The position numbers were made by a program, and so were the translations under genes. 34,738 nucleotides of DNA. Origin: Cephaloticoccus primus. Its GTDB lineage: Bacteria; Verrucomicrobiota; Verrucomicrobiia; Opitutales; Opitutaceae. Where the stretch lies: assembly GCF_001580015.1 (NCBI RefSeq), contig NZ_LSZQ01000065.1:1-34738 (forward strand), given 5' to 3'. This document shows, piece by piece, positions 18,797-27,019 of the stretch; positions within the stretch are counted from its first letter, which is position 1, and every line of letters begins with the position of its first letter. The notes beneath the pieces are model-generated. The model saw nothing but the letters and a program-made list of their open reading frames with translations, was not told the DNA's origin and did no database searches.

Positions 18797-19010
18797 CCCG
18801 CGCACCCCACGCGCCCGGAGGGACGCGGCAGGACGCGAAAGAAAAGAGAGGAACGCCCGGGGGGAAACTGGTTACCCAGAAGGGAGCCGGCCGAAGGAGG
18901 GAAGCCGATATGGAGCGCGTACAGGATTTGCACGCGCACCAAGGGCACCTGTGCCACTCCGCCAACCCAGTGCCCCCAAGCGAGGATGCACTCGGTCGCC
19001 CTATTGAGAA

Positions 19011-19032
19011 AATGTTCACCAAAATGGACATT
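19011..19032. promoter_or_regulatory. Candidate HipB-type operator
   Basis: AATGTTC (19011-19017), eight bases, then GGACATT (19026-19032): an imperfect inverted repeat, 6 of 7 paired, 30 bases before the hipB-like start. The E. coli HipB operator has half-sites separated by eight bases, and the geometry here is the same. A weak -35-like TTGAGA at 19004-19009 would place RNA polymerase over this site, as in an autoregulated toxin-antitoxin promoter. The protein-DNA link is inference. Confidence 0.4.
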
Positions 19033-19061
19033 AACAAAAGCTTCTGTCTACTTTGGCAAAC

Positions 19062-19418
19062 ATGTCGCGCACCACACCCATCGTCTTTCCACAAGAGCAA
19101 CGGATACTCACCGCATTGGGCGAGCGGCTGCGGCTTGCACGCAAGCGACGCCGCCTGAGCAATGCCGCGGTCTCTGGCCGGGCCGGGATTTCGCGCACGA
19201 CGCTGTACAAAGTCGAAGCAGGTGCCCCCGAAGTCACACTTGGCTCGTATATGCGAGTACTGGCCGTGCTCGGCCTGGAGGGCGACCTCAACCAACTGGC
19301 TGCCGATGACCGGCTCGGCCGCAAATTGCAGGACCTGGCCCTGGAACCACAAGCCACCCCCAAACGCCGCCGTTCAAGCCCACCTGCCACAACTCCACCC
19401 GCCGGAAACCCCTTGTGA
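19062..19418 (+). CDS. XRE-family HipB-like antitoxin/repressor
   Basis: 118 residues from ATG 19062 (a TTG at 19053 is also in frame). A helix-turn-helix of the XRE class spans about residues 16-70: LGERLRLARKRRRLSNAAV, then AGISRTTLYKVEAG and LGSYMRVLAVLGLEGDL. HipB proteins bind and neutralise the kinase toxin HipA and repress their own operon. The GTGA overlap with the following hipA frame at 19415-19418 is typical of hipBA. The Arg/Pro-rich tail (TPKRRRSSPPATTPPAG) is expected to be disordered. The toxin is wrecked, so this is now an orphan repressor. Its GC content is lower than that of mreB, fitting acquired DNA. Confidence 0.82.
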   Translation: MSRTTPIVFPQEQRILTALGERLRLARKRRRLSNAAVSGRAGISRTTLYKVEAGAPEVTLGSYMRVLAVLGLEGDLNQLAADDRLGRKLQDLALEPQATPKRRRSSPPATTPPAGNPL

Positions 19419-19809
19419 ATAAGCCAAACAACAAACTGGAAGTCTGGCTCGACGCCGCCAAGGGCCCTGCCTGCCAAGTCGGCACACTCGCCCACGACCG
19501 CGGGCAGATCCGCTTTCATTACACGCCAGCCTGGCTGGGCGACTGGCCCCCGCCTTTGATATGAACCCGAATATCGAAAAAGCCGAGCATGTGCTCAATA
19601 TTGATGATAGTGACAACCGCCCCGATCTCGAAACCGTATTAAGTACGGCAGTCTTTTATGGGCTGAGTGGAGCTCGGGCCAAAGACATCGTACAGGAAGT
19701 AGTCACGGCAGTAGCAAGCTGGAAAGATATCGCCCGCCAGATGCGACTGGGGCGGGCAGATATCGAGCTCGTGGCCGCGGCGTTTATCACAAAACTCCGG
19801 CCGCTCTAG
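19415..19809 (+). pseudogene. hipA-like toxin kinase gene with a large internal deletion
   Basis: The frame from GTG 19415 reads an N-terminal HipA segment (KLEVWLDAAKGPACQVGTLA, then GQIRFHYTPAWLGDW) and stops at 19564. Another frame, readable from about 19546, gives APAFDMNPN, then EHVLNIDDSDNRP, then FYGLSGARAKDIVQEVV and RADIELVAAAFITKL to the stop at 19809: the C-terminal end of HipA, where L.PAFDMNPN is a familiar block. The two pieces abut out of phase near 19540-19548. HipA proteins are about 400-440 residues, so roughly 300 codons with the whole kinase core are gone. The product cannot be an active toxin. The ATG at 19561 gives an open frame of 82 codons that should not be read as a separate gene. 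Confidence 0.8.
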
Positions 19810-20062
19810 ATACAGGCAGCAGCAAGAGAGCATTTACCACGCTTCCGGCAGCCGAATGCAATAGCCCCACGGCAACAATCCCCGCTCCGTCAACATGCGT
19901 GAGACGTACGCCGGAAATGCAGTGCACCTCGTTGCAGCGCATTTTAATATAGGGGCTAAAAAAACAGTATGCCACATTCTGCTTCCTAAGCCCCAAACTT
20001 GTTTTTCATTCGCCAGTCGGGAACTCCCCATACAGGAGTATTTTCTCCCTTCTGGCACTGTG

Positions 20063-20090
20063 TTGCCCTGCTCAGTGCAGTGCTTAACTT
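20063..20090 (+). promoter_or_regulatory. Candidate promoter of the DUF2264-GH105 gene
   Basis: TTGCCC (20063-20068), 16 bases, TAACTT (20085-20090), ending 22 bases before ATG 20113. A short inverted repeat CTGC...GCAG lies in the spacer and could bind a regulator. The rest of 19810-20112 holds no recognisable gene, only a short repeat (AGCCCCAAACT at 19989-19999, AGCCCCAAA at 20099-20107). Confidence 0.35.
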
Positions 20091-20112
20091 AATCCCGTAG
20101 CCCCAAATAGTT

Positions 20113-22479
20113 ATGATTGATCGTCCACTCTTGGCCTGTGCTATGCTCTTTGCGGCGCTTGGCCTTCCTATTTTCGGCCATGCGCAGCTTTCGTCCACCA
20201 AGCTGAATGAAGAGACCGACCCAGTAGCGATTCGCGAGCAGTGGGTCGCTTGGGCAACCAAACTCGCTGAACCGATTCTCGATGCACTCGATAAACGTGA
20301 GCTCAAGCTAAGGATGCCAGGAGAAACGATGGGGACGTATGCACCCGAATCAGTGTACAATCCCAATCCCACCCCCTACATGCATTTGGAAGCACTTGGT
20401 CGACTCCTCGCCGGGATTGCCCCCTGGCTGGAGCTCGGACCGGACGACACTCCCGAAGGGCAGTTGCGCGGAAGGCTCGCGGAAATGGCTCGCAGTGCGA
20501 TTGATGCAGCGACCGATCCCGACTCCCCCGACAAGATGAACTTTGCGGTAAGCGGACAGTCACTCGTTGATGCATCCTTTCTGGCACAAGCGACCTTCCG
20601 GGCGCCTCGCGAGCTCTGGGAAAAACTGGAGCCTCGCATCCAGGCAAACCTTGTGGCCCGGCTGAAAGAAACCCGCCAGAGGCCCTTCCCCAGATCGGGG
20701 AACCACCAGCTGTTTGCTGCCTTCGTCGAGCTTGCCCTCGCCCGAGGTGGCGAGCCTCGCGATGACTCACGCCTGATGCCTGCCCTGGAGAACTTCCGGA
20801 AGTGGTATCTTGGTGACGGAACTTATGGGGACGGTCCCCAACTCCGATGGGACTACTACAATTCTTACGTTATCCAGCCAATGCTGCTCGGCATCCTGGA
20901 TGAAGTGGCCCCAGAAAGCGAAGCTCTTCGCCAATTCCAGCGAGAAGCCCATGCAATAGCACAGCGCTACGCGGCCGTACAGGAGCGGCTCATCGCTCCC
21001 GACGGGAGTTTCCCAGCCGTGGGACGCTCAATCACATATAGGGCTGGAGCCCTTCAAACACTGGCCGATATCGTCCTCCGACGCGAACTACCCAAGCCTC
21101 AGGTCATACCTGTCCCTGATGATCCCGCCCGCGCGTTTCGTCGCATAGCAGGGGTAACACCTGCGGCTGCGCGCACCGCCCTTACCCGGGCTATCCGACG
21201 CACGCTTGAAGCACCGGGCACCTTTGACGAAGAAGGCTGGTTGCGGCTCGGCCTTGCTGGCCATCAGCCCTCGCTCGCGGAAAGCTACATCAATACGGGC
21301 AGTCTCTACCTGTGCAGTGTGGCCCTGCTGCCGCTCGGGCTCCCTCCCTCAGATCCGTTCTGGAGCGATCCACATTCCCCCACATCCTGGGAGCGAACCT
21401 GGAACGGGGAAGATGATGTCTGGACCGACCGCGCCCTGTACAACCTGCCAGCCCCCGAGTCCCCACTCGACGTCGCAATCCGCTCGGCACGCTGGCAGCT
21501 GGCTCAAGCCAATGACACCGCCGAGCTCCTGCGCTGGCACCATGCGGCATTCTGGATTGGCATGACTGAGCTTGCCGACACCGACGGCGCACCCGCAGAC
21601 ATCGGCGAGGCAGTCCTGCAGATGGGCCGCAGCAGTAGTTGGCGGGCAACTGGAGATTTACTCCATGCTGACAGTGAAGCAATTACCCAAGCCTACCTGT
21701 GGATGGCACGCAATGGCGAAGGCGAGAAAGCCATAAAACCGACTATCGCGCTTTTTGAGCAGCTATTGGCCGAGCAGCCGCGTGGCCCTATAGCCGATCT
21801 GAAGCAGGGCTCCCCAGGTGGAGTCTGGACCTGGTGTGATGCGTTATTCATGGCCCCTCCTGCGATGCTCCAGCTGTCCAGACAAACGGGCGATATGCGC
21901 TATCGCGACCACGCCCTACGCGAATGGTGGACGACAACGGATTTCCTCTATGATCCGGTAGAAAAGCTCTATTTCCGCGACAAGCGTTTCTTCGAGCAAC
22001 GTGACGGACAGGGAAACAAGATGTTCTGGTCCCGCGGCAACGGGTGGGTGTTTGCGGCGATGGCTCGCTCTCTGCCGCTACTGGATGCAAATGGCCCCGA
22101 CGCAAAGCGCATGCGTACGGTATTCGTCGAGATGGCTGAGCGGCTGATCGAATTACAAAAAGAGGACGGCTATTGGGCTCCATCGCTGCTCTCTGCCGAG
22201 GGCTCTCCGCCCGAGACTAGCGGTACGGGCTTTTTCACCTACGGACTGGCTTGGGGCATCAATGCCGGATTGCTCGACCGCGAACGCTTTGAGCCTGCGA
22301 TGCGCAAAGGCTGGTCTGCGTTGAAACGCGCAGTCGAGCCCGACGGCAAACTAGGCTATGTTCAGAAAATCAGTGCCAGCCCTACGCTGGTTACCAGAGG
22401 TGAGACTCACTATTACGGCGTTGGCGCGCTGCTGATGGCCGCCAGTGAAATCACCAAACTGGATGCCTCGAAGCAGTAG
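20113..22479 (+). CDS. Secreted DUF2264 - GH88/105 unsaturated glycuronyl hydrolase fusion
   Basis: 788 residues with a signal peptide (LLACAMLFAALGLPIFGHAQ). The N-terminal half, about 40-430, matches DUF2264: LGDGTYGDGP then WDYYNSYVIQPM, DGSFPAVGRSITYRAGA, and INTGSLYLCSVALLPLGLP before DPFWSDP. The C-terminal half, about 450-788, is a GH88/GH105 (alpha/alpha)6 barrel: GGVWTWCDALFMAPPAM with the likely catalytic Asp576, MFWSRGNGWVFAAMAR, and ETSGTGFFTYGLAWGIN. GH105 enzymes cleave the unsaturated uronic acid left by polysaccharide lyases, such as on rhamnogalacturonan or ulvan fragments. DUF2264 may be a CAZyme domain acting on a neighbouring linkage; this is inference. The gene stands alone, with no lyase, SusCD or regulator beside it, inside the DNA that separates mreB from mreC. 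Confidence 0.88.
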   Translation: MIDRPLLACAMLFAALGLPIFGHAQLSSTKLNEETDPVAIREQWVAWATKLAEPILDALDKRELKLRMPGETMGTYAPESVYNPNPTPYMHLEALGRLLAGIAPWLELGPDDTPEGQLRGRLAEMARSAIDAATDPDSPDKMNFAVSGQSLVDASFLAQATFRAPRELWEKLEPRIQANLVARLKETRQRPFPRSGNHQLFAAFVELALARGGEPRDDSRLMPALENFRKWYLGDGTYGDGPQLRWDYYNSYVIQPMLLGILDEVAPESEALRQFQREAHAIAQRYAAVQERLIAPDGSFPAVGRSITYRAGALQTLADIVLRRELPKPQVIPVPDDPARAFRRIAGVTPAAARTALTRAIRRTLEAPGTFDEEGWLRLGLAGHQPSLAESYINTGSLYLCSVALLPLGLPPSDPFWSDPHSPTSWERTWNGEDDVWTDRALYNLPAPESPLDVAIRSARWQLAQANDTAELLRWHHAAFWIGMTELADTDGAPADIGEAVLQMGRSSSWRATGDLLHADSEAITQAYLWMARNGEGEKAIKPTIALFEQLLAEQPRGPIADLKQGSPGGVWTWCDALFMAPPAMLQLSRQTGDMRYRDHALREWWTTTDFLYDPVEKLYFRDKRFFEQRDGQGNKMFWSRGNGWVFAAMARSLPLLDANGPDAKRMRTVFVEMAERLIELQKEDGYWAPSLLSAEGSPPETSGTGFFTYGLAWGINAGLLDRERFEPAMRKGWSALKRAVEPDGKLGYVQKISASPTLVTRGETHYYGVGALLMAASEITKLDASKQ

Positions 22480-22488
22480 CCCCAAACT
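22478..22488. repeat. Short direct repeat flanking the glycosidase gene
   Basis: AGCCCCAAACT here overlaps the last base pairs of the stop codon and is repeated exactly at 19989-19999. A shorter form (TAGCCCCAAA) lies at 20098-20107, just before the start codon, and again at 22477-22486. The gene is therefore bracketed by direct repeats. At 11 bases it is suggestive of a duplication or recombination scar, not proof. Confidence 0.45.
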
Positions 22489-22562
22489 CAGCTCGTTATA
22501 GCCCTTTAGCCATTGCGAGCTCCAAGCTCACAACACGTTCCTTCGCCAACGCTTCATTTCTC

Positions 22563-22596
22563 AAAGGCCCGTGTGCACTATAGCACACGGGCCTTT
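22563..22596 (+). terminator. Hairpin terminator downstream of the glycosidase gene
   Basis: A perfect 14-bp stem, AAAGGCCCGTGTGC / GCACACGGGCCTTT, with a six-base loop (22577-22582), followed by TTTT ending at 22597. It lies 83 bases after the glycosidase stop. With A on one side and T on the other it could act in both directions. Confidence 0.75.
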
Positions 22597-22683
22597 TGCG
22601 TTGCCTCCCTCCAAGGGTACTCGGCTCACACTCTTGCCGATTTATTACTATCGCATTTTCCGACCGAGCAAAGACAGCCGGCG

Positions 22684-22752
22684 GATGCGACTGAAGTGGG
22701 GGCGATATTGAACTGATGGCCGCAGAGTTTATCACAAAACTCCAGCCACCCC
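22684..22752 (+). pseudogene. Second, frameshifted remnant of a hipA 3' end
   Basis: This segment aligns with 19738-19803, the C-terminal codons of the deleted hipA. GATGCGACTG is shared, then after a one-base length difference CGATATTGAACTGATGG matches GATATCGAGCTCGTGG, and TTTATCACAAAACTCC is identical. In the shifted frame it reads DIELMAAEFITKLQP against DIELVAAAFITKLRP. Upstream, GCAAAGACAGCCGGCGG is a decayed match to the preceding codons. No other hipA part is seen nearby. The other contents of 22480-22884 are the terminator and an unassigned GC-rich leader before mreC. Confidence 0.7.
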
Positions 22753-22884
22753 ACATTTCGATAATCAAACACAGAGGCCTACTGTGCGGGGAGCGGTAAA
22801 ACTGCTGGAGCACGCGAGGGAAGCCGCCCGATCAACGCGCTGGCCCGCCCGCCCCTCCTCCGCCCCTCTCGACAAAAAGAGGAG

Positions 22885-24138
22885 GTGAGGTGGCCTGGAG
22901 GCTCGCGTCGGGGGGAGTGGCCCCCCAGGGTGTGGGGCTTATTTCCGCCCGTGCCACCCACACGTTTTGATCAAGCTCGACCGTTTTTTACACTAGGACT
23001 CGCATTGCTCGTCTGGCTGTTCGCGCCGGTATTTGTGAAGCGCGTGCTGCACGCGTCGTTCTTTGAGTTCCAGGCGCCCATTGAGGCCACCGCTTCGTAT
23101 TTGCACGACCTACAGGACTACTGGACCTTGCGCAGCCGCTCGAAGCACGAGCTGATCGAGGCGGGGCGCGACCTCGCGCGGATCAATGCTTCGTACGCGC
23201 TGGCGATCCAACAGGACCACGCGCTGCGCGCCGAGCTCGACCGCCAACAGCAGCTCCTGCACATCCCGCCGCAGCCGGGGCATCGGCTGGAGCATGCGCG
23301 CGTGATGCGGCGCGATTTCTCGGCGTGGTGGCAGCGGCTCACCGTGCGCAAGGGGCGCAACTACGGGATCCCGGTCGGCGCGCCGGTCGTGTTCGCGGGC
23401 GGGGTCGTGGGCATCGTCAGCGAGGTGCACGCGTACACGGCGGTCGTTGACCTGATCAGCAGCCCGCATCTGCGGTTGGCCGCGATGATCGAGGGCGACG
23501 AGCGGCCGATCAGTTATCAGGGCGGGCTCAACCCCACACTCGCCGCGCCACATGGGGTAATCGAGTTTGTGCCGCTCGACATCTCGCCAACCGAGCTGGC
23601 TTCGGCCGCGACCCGCAATGCAAGCGCAGCACGCGGCGGTACGCCCAATGGCGCGGGGGGCCAAAGCGCCAACGGTGCGCGAGCGCGGCAGCTCCTGACT
23701 TCGGGGCTCGGCGGCATCTTTCCCGCAGGGCTGCGGATCGGGCGGATCACCCATCTGGAGCCCAATGCGGATGGGCTTTTCCAGAGTGGCGAAGTGCAAC
23801 TCGACGCGCGGCTCTCCTCGCTGCGCGAGGTGACGATCCTCGTACCAATCGGCAACGACGAAGCGGAGCGTGGCGAAGGAGAGCGTGCCTCGCTGACTCT
23901 GCGAGAACGCAAAACGGGCGGCCCACAATTTACCACAGCGCGCGGCCAAGCCGCCGCAAATGCCGCGACGGGCAACTCCACCGCAGGCCCACGCCTCGCC
24001 GACCAGTCGGGCACGGCCCGACGAGAGAGCAGCTCGCCGGCCTCCCGAGGACGCGCCGCCAGCGAGCGACACGCCAGCATTTCGCATACCTCAAGCACCC
24101 GGACACGGCCCAACGAGGCCATGGGCCATGCCCGATAA
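22885..24138 (+). CDS. mreC: Rod-shape determining protein MreC
   Basis: A bitopic inner-membrane protein that links MreB filaments to the elongation synthases. The membrane anchor is FFTLGLALLVWLFAPVFVKR (about residues 34-53), then a coiled coil to about 130 and the beta-domain: VMRRDFSAWWQRLTVRKGRN, GIPVGAPVVFAGGVVGIVSEV, LRLAAMIEGDERPISYQG and LSSLREVTILVP. Two insertions are unusual: an Ala/Gly/Asn-rich loop inside the beta-domain (near 23610-23690) and a Ser/Arg/Thr-rich tail of about 90 residues. The start is uncertain. GTG 22885 gives 417 residues, but it overlaps its own purine-rich GAGGAGG; GTG codons nearer the anchor are possible. mreD follows after 15 bases. Confidence 0.92.
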   Translation: MRWPGGSRRGEWPPRVWGLFPPVPPTRFDQARPFFTLGLALLVWLFAPVFVKRVLHASFFEFQAPIEATASYLHDLQDYWTLRSRSKHELIEAGRDLARINASYALAIQQDHALRAELDRQQQLLHIPPQPGHRLEHARVMRRDFSAWWQRLTVRKGRNYGIPVGAPVVFAGGVVGIVSEVHAYTAVVDLISSPHLRLAAMIEGDERPISYQGGLNPTLAAPHGVIEFVPLDISPTELASAATRNASAARGGTPNGAGGQSANGARARQLLTSGLGGIFPAGLRIGRITHLEPNADGLFQSGEVQLDARLSSLREVTILVPIGNDEAERGEGERASLTLRERKTGGPQFTTARGQAAANAATGNSTAGPRLADQSGTARRESSSPASRGRAASERHASISHTSSTRTRPNEAMGHAR

Positions 24139-24153
24139 ACCCACCCGAAGACC

Positions 24154-24690
24154 GTGAGAGCGATACTGGCACTTTTTGCGGCGCAAGCGTTGCTGTGTTT
24201 TGGGCTGGCGCAGCTCAACTACGGGCTCAGCCCGCTGCATTTGCACCTCTTTGGCGGCGGGCTCCTCCTCGTCTTTGGTGCCCTGCGGCTGCCGCCCGCG
24301 ATGGGGCTGCTGCTCGCCTGCCTGGGCGGGCTGCTCTGCGACGCGGGCAGCCCCCTGCCCTTTGGCACGCAGCTTGTCCTCTTCGCGGTTGCGCACACTT
24401 TTATCCGCCGTGCCCGCCCGCACCTCGACACGCGCCACACGCCCACGCTACTGCTCGTCTCCCTGCTCACCAACGCTGCGCTGTACCTGGCCCTCACGTT
24501 TTTCCTGATCCAGCGCGAGCCGATCATTGCGCGCGCGGCACCGCGGCTACTGCTCGATTTGCTTTTGTCGGAAGGACTCGTTGCGCTGATCGCGCCGTGG
24601 TTTTTTGCTCTGCAAGGCAAGCTCCTCGCGCTCGCGCGGCTTGCTGCGGGCAGCACCACGCCGAGTGATACGTTTCACAACCGCCGTTAG
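24154..24690 (+). CDS. mreD: Rod-shape determining protein MreD
   Basis: 178 residues from GTG 24154, hydrophobic along its length with about five or six membrane segments (for example MGLLLACLGGLLCDAGSPLP and LLLVSLLTNAALYLALTFFL). GGLLCDAGSPLPFGTQLVLF corresponds to the conserved D..s..plG motif of MreD. Its place directly between mreC and a PBP2 gene confirms the identity. It forms part of the elongation complex. Sequence conservation in MreD is low, so position carries much of the weight. Confidence 0.88.
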   Translation: MRAILALFAAQALLCFGLAQLNYGLSPLHLHLFGGGLLLVFGALRLPPAMGLLLACLGGLLCDAGSPLPFGTQLVLFAVAHTFIRRARPHLDTRHTPTLLLVSLLTNAALYLALTFFLIQREPIIARAAPRLLLDLLLSEGLVALIAPWFFALQGKLLALARLAAGSTTPSDTFHNRR

Positions 24691-24784
24691 CCGAGTGTGG
24701 CCGCTGCCGCCCGCAAGGCAGCTCGCCCGCCACCCCATTTTCCACGCACACCGCCGCCTCCCGACCTCCTGCTCCGCTCACACA

Positions 24785-26986
24785 ATGGCCACCCTGGCTC
24801 CCAATTCCGGCCGACTCGTCGAATCGCAAAAAGGCTACGACCCGCGCGTCATCGTGTTTTATTTTCTGGTCGGCGCACTGCTGCTCACGCTCGGCGGCGG
24901 CATCGCTTACCAGCAGCTCCTGCGCGGCGGCGAGCACCACGAGCGCGAGCGCGTGCAGAACCAGCGCCGCATCCTCATGCCCGGCTCGCGCGGCAATCTC
25001 TACGACCGCGAGGGCCGCCTCATCGTGGGCAACCGCGCGCGCTTCGCCGCCGTGCTCTACCTCGACGAGCTGCGCCCCGAGTTTCGCCGCGAGTACATCC
25101 GCATCCGCAAGAACTACCGCGAGACGGGCGACCACGACCTGCCCACACGCGCGCAGATGGAGCAGATCGCGCGCGCCAGCGTCGTCCAGCGCTACCTCGA
25201 CCAGATCAACGCGCTGCTCGGGCGCGACGAGCGCGTCGATAGCCGGCGACTCACGCGCCACTTTCAGGCCGAGCTGCTCCTGCCCTTTACCCTGCTCGAC
25301 GACCTCGCGCCCGAGGACTACGCGCGCCTGCTCGAAAGCCTGCCCGTCAGCTCGCCCCTCCAAGTCCACACCACCAGCGCCCGCTACTACCCCTTTGGGG
25401 CGACCGCCGCGCACACCCTCGGCTACGTCGGCGTAAACCCCGATATCGAGGCCGGAGGCTGGGTCGGCGACGACCTGCGCACCTTTAAGCTCAAAGGCAC
25501 GATCGGGCGCGATGGGCTTGAGAAAACCTTTGACGACGCGCTCCAGGGTCAGGCGGGCGGCTCCATCTTTCGCGTCGACCCCAGCGGCTACCGGATCAAC
25601 CCGCCGCTACAAAAAAAACTCCCCTCCCAAGGCCACAGCATCACGACCTCGCTCGACATCGACCTCCAGCGCGCCGCCGAGGAGCAGCTCCGCGCTTTCG
25701 AGAGCCCCGGCGCCGCCGTCGCGCTCGACGTCAACACGGGCGAAGTCCTCGTCCTCGCCAGCGTACCCGACTATGACCCCAGCCTCTTCTCGCCGCGCCT
25801 CTCCTACGCCGACAGTCAGGAGATCGAGCGCCGCAAGGCCTGGGCAAACCACGCCATCAGCAGCGCCTACCCGCCCGGCTCCACTTTTAAAATCCTGACC
25901 AGTATCGCCGCGCTGCGCTCCGGTGCCGTCGGCTACGACGAGGTGATAGCCAACTGCCAAGGCGTGCTCCACAAGTACGGCCGCACCTTCCTGTGCTACA
26001 ACGGCCGCGGCCGCCACGGCGAAGCGCTCCTGCCCGAGGCCATCGCCAAGAGCTGCGACATCTACTTCTACGAAGCGGGCTGGCGCACCAGTGCCGAGCG
26101 CGTCGCCGCCGAGGCCCGCCGCTTCGGCCTGCACCAGCCCACCGGCATCGAGCTGCCCAACGAAACCCGCCGGATGGTCATCCCCGATGACGCCTGGAAA
26201 CAAAAACAGGTCGGCGCCCGCTGGTTCCCGGGCGACACCGCCAACATGGCCATCGGCCAAGGCTACGTCCTCGTCACCCCGCTGGCGATGGCCGCCTTTA
26301 CCGCCTCGGTCGCGCGCGGCGAAGTCCACACCCAGCCCACACTCGTGCACCGCCCCGATGCGCCGCGCCAACGCTACGAGCCCATCGGCCTGAGCCCCGC
26401 GCAGCGCGCCGCCCTCATCGAAGGCATGGTCGGCTGCACCACCACCGGCACCGCCAAAGTCCTGAGCACCATCGCCAGTCTGCGCGTCCCCGGCGTCGCC
26501 ATCGCGGGCAAGACCGGCACCGCGCAAATCCCCGGCCGCAAAAACGTCGCTTGGTTCATCTGCTTCGCCCCCGCCATCAACCCGCAAATCGCAATCGCCG
26601 TCGCCATCGAAGGCGACACCGCGGGCGAAGAGTTTGGCGGCGGCCGCTACGCCGCGCCCGTCGCCAGCCGCATCCTCCAGGAGTATTTCAGGAAAAACCC
26701 GCCGCCCGCCGGTGCCGACGAATGGCTCGCAAGCGCAGGCGGCGAAAACCATCATCTCCTCGCCGCAGGCGCCTCGACTGGCGACGGCGCAAGCACACAA
26801 GACGGCGGGCACTCCGAGCATGTGCACAACGGCAGCGGCACCTTTGCCGAGCACAACGCAGCGACAACCGCTATGCCAACCGCAGCCACTACCCTTGCCC
26901 AAATCGCCACGGCAAAAATCGCAGCGCCAAGGCCCGCCCCAACCACCAGCCGCCCCGAGCCCGAGTGGTGCCGCGCCGTAAACTGA
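24785..26986 (+). CDS. mrdA: Penicillin-binding protein 2 (elongation transpeptidase)
   Basis: 733 residues from ATG 24785, preceded by a C/T-rich leader without Shine-Dalgarno. One membrane anchor at about 21-45 (VIVFYFLVGALLLTLGGGIA) and then the periplasmic part. R.I..PGSRGNLYDREGRLI begins the pedestal. Transpeptidase motifs are complete: S366-T-F-K369 (AYPPGSTFKIL), S423-C-D425 and K576-T-G-T. PBP2 cross-links new peptidoglycan together with RodA during elongation. The frame is open 60 codons upstream, overlapping mreD, but that part lacks family similarity. After the last conserved block (about residue 640) there is a tail of roughly 90 residues rich in Ala, Thr, Pro and His, unusual for the family. 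No rodA follows. Confidence 0.96.
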   Translation: MATLAPNSGRLVESQKGYDPRVIVFYFLVGALLLTLGGGIAYQQLLRGGEHHERERVQNQRRILMPGSRGNLYDREGRLIVGNRARFAAVLYLDELRPEFRREYIRIRKNYRETGDHDLPTRAQMEQIARASVVQRYLDQINALLGRDERVDSRRLTRHFQAELLLPFTLLDDLAPEDYARLLESLPVSSPLQVHTTSARYYPFGATAAHTLGYVGVNPDIEAGGWVGDDLRTFKLKGTIGRDGLEKTFDDALQGQAGGSIFRVDPSGYRINPPLQKKLPSQGHSITTSLDIDLQRAAEEQLRAFESPGAAVALDVNTGEVLVLASVPDYDPSLFSPRLSYADSQEIERRKAWANHAISSAYPPGSTFKILTSIAALRSGAVGYDEVIANCQGVLHKYGRTFLCYNGRGRHGEALLPEAIAKSCDIYFYEAGWRTSAERVAAEARRFGLHQPTGIELPNETRRMVIPDDAWKQKQVGARWFPGDTANMAIGQGYVLVTPLAMAAFTASVARGEVHTQPTLVHRPDAPRQRYEPIGLSPAQRAALIEGMVGCTTTGTAKVLSTIASLRVPGVAIAGKTGTAQIPGRKNVAWFICFAPAINPQIAIAVAIEGDTAGEEFGGGRYAAPVASRILQEYFRKNPPPAGADEWLASAGGENHHLLAAGASTGDGASTQDGGHSEHVHNGSGTFAEHNAATTAMPTAATTLAQIATAKIAAPRPAPTTSRPEPEWCRAVN

Positions 26987-27019
26987 AGCAGCGAACTCGC
27001 TGCACGCGGGAAGTGTCTG

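Noticed and set aside
19561-19809. An independent small gene of 82 codons
   Set aside because: Its product is the C-terminal end of HipA, and the upstream APAFDM codons continue into it, so it is a fragment of a deleted gene.
22513-22716. Small open frame between the glycosidase gene and mreC
   Set aside because: It runs through the terminator hairpin and the start of the hipA remnant, and has no recognisable product.
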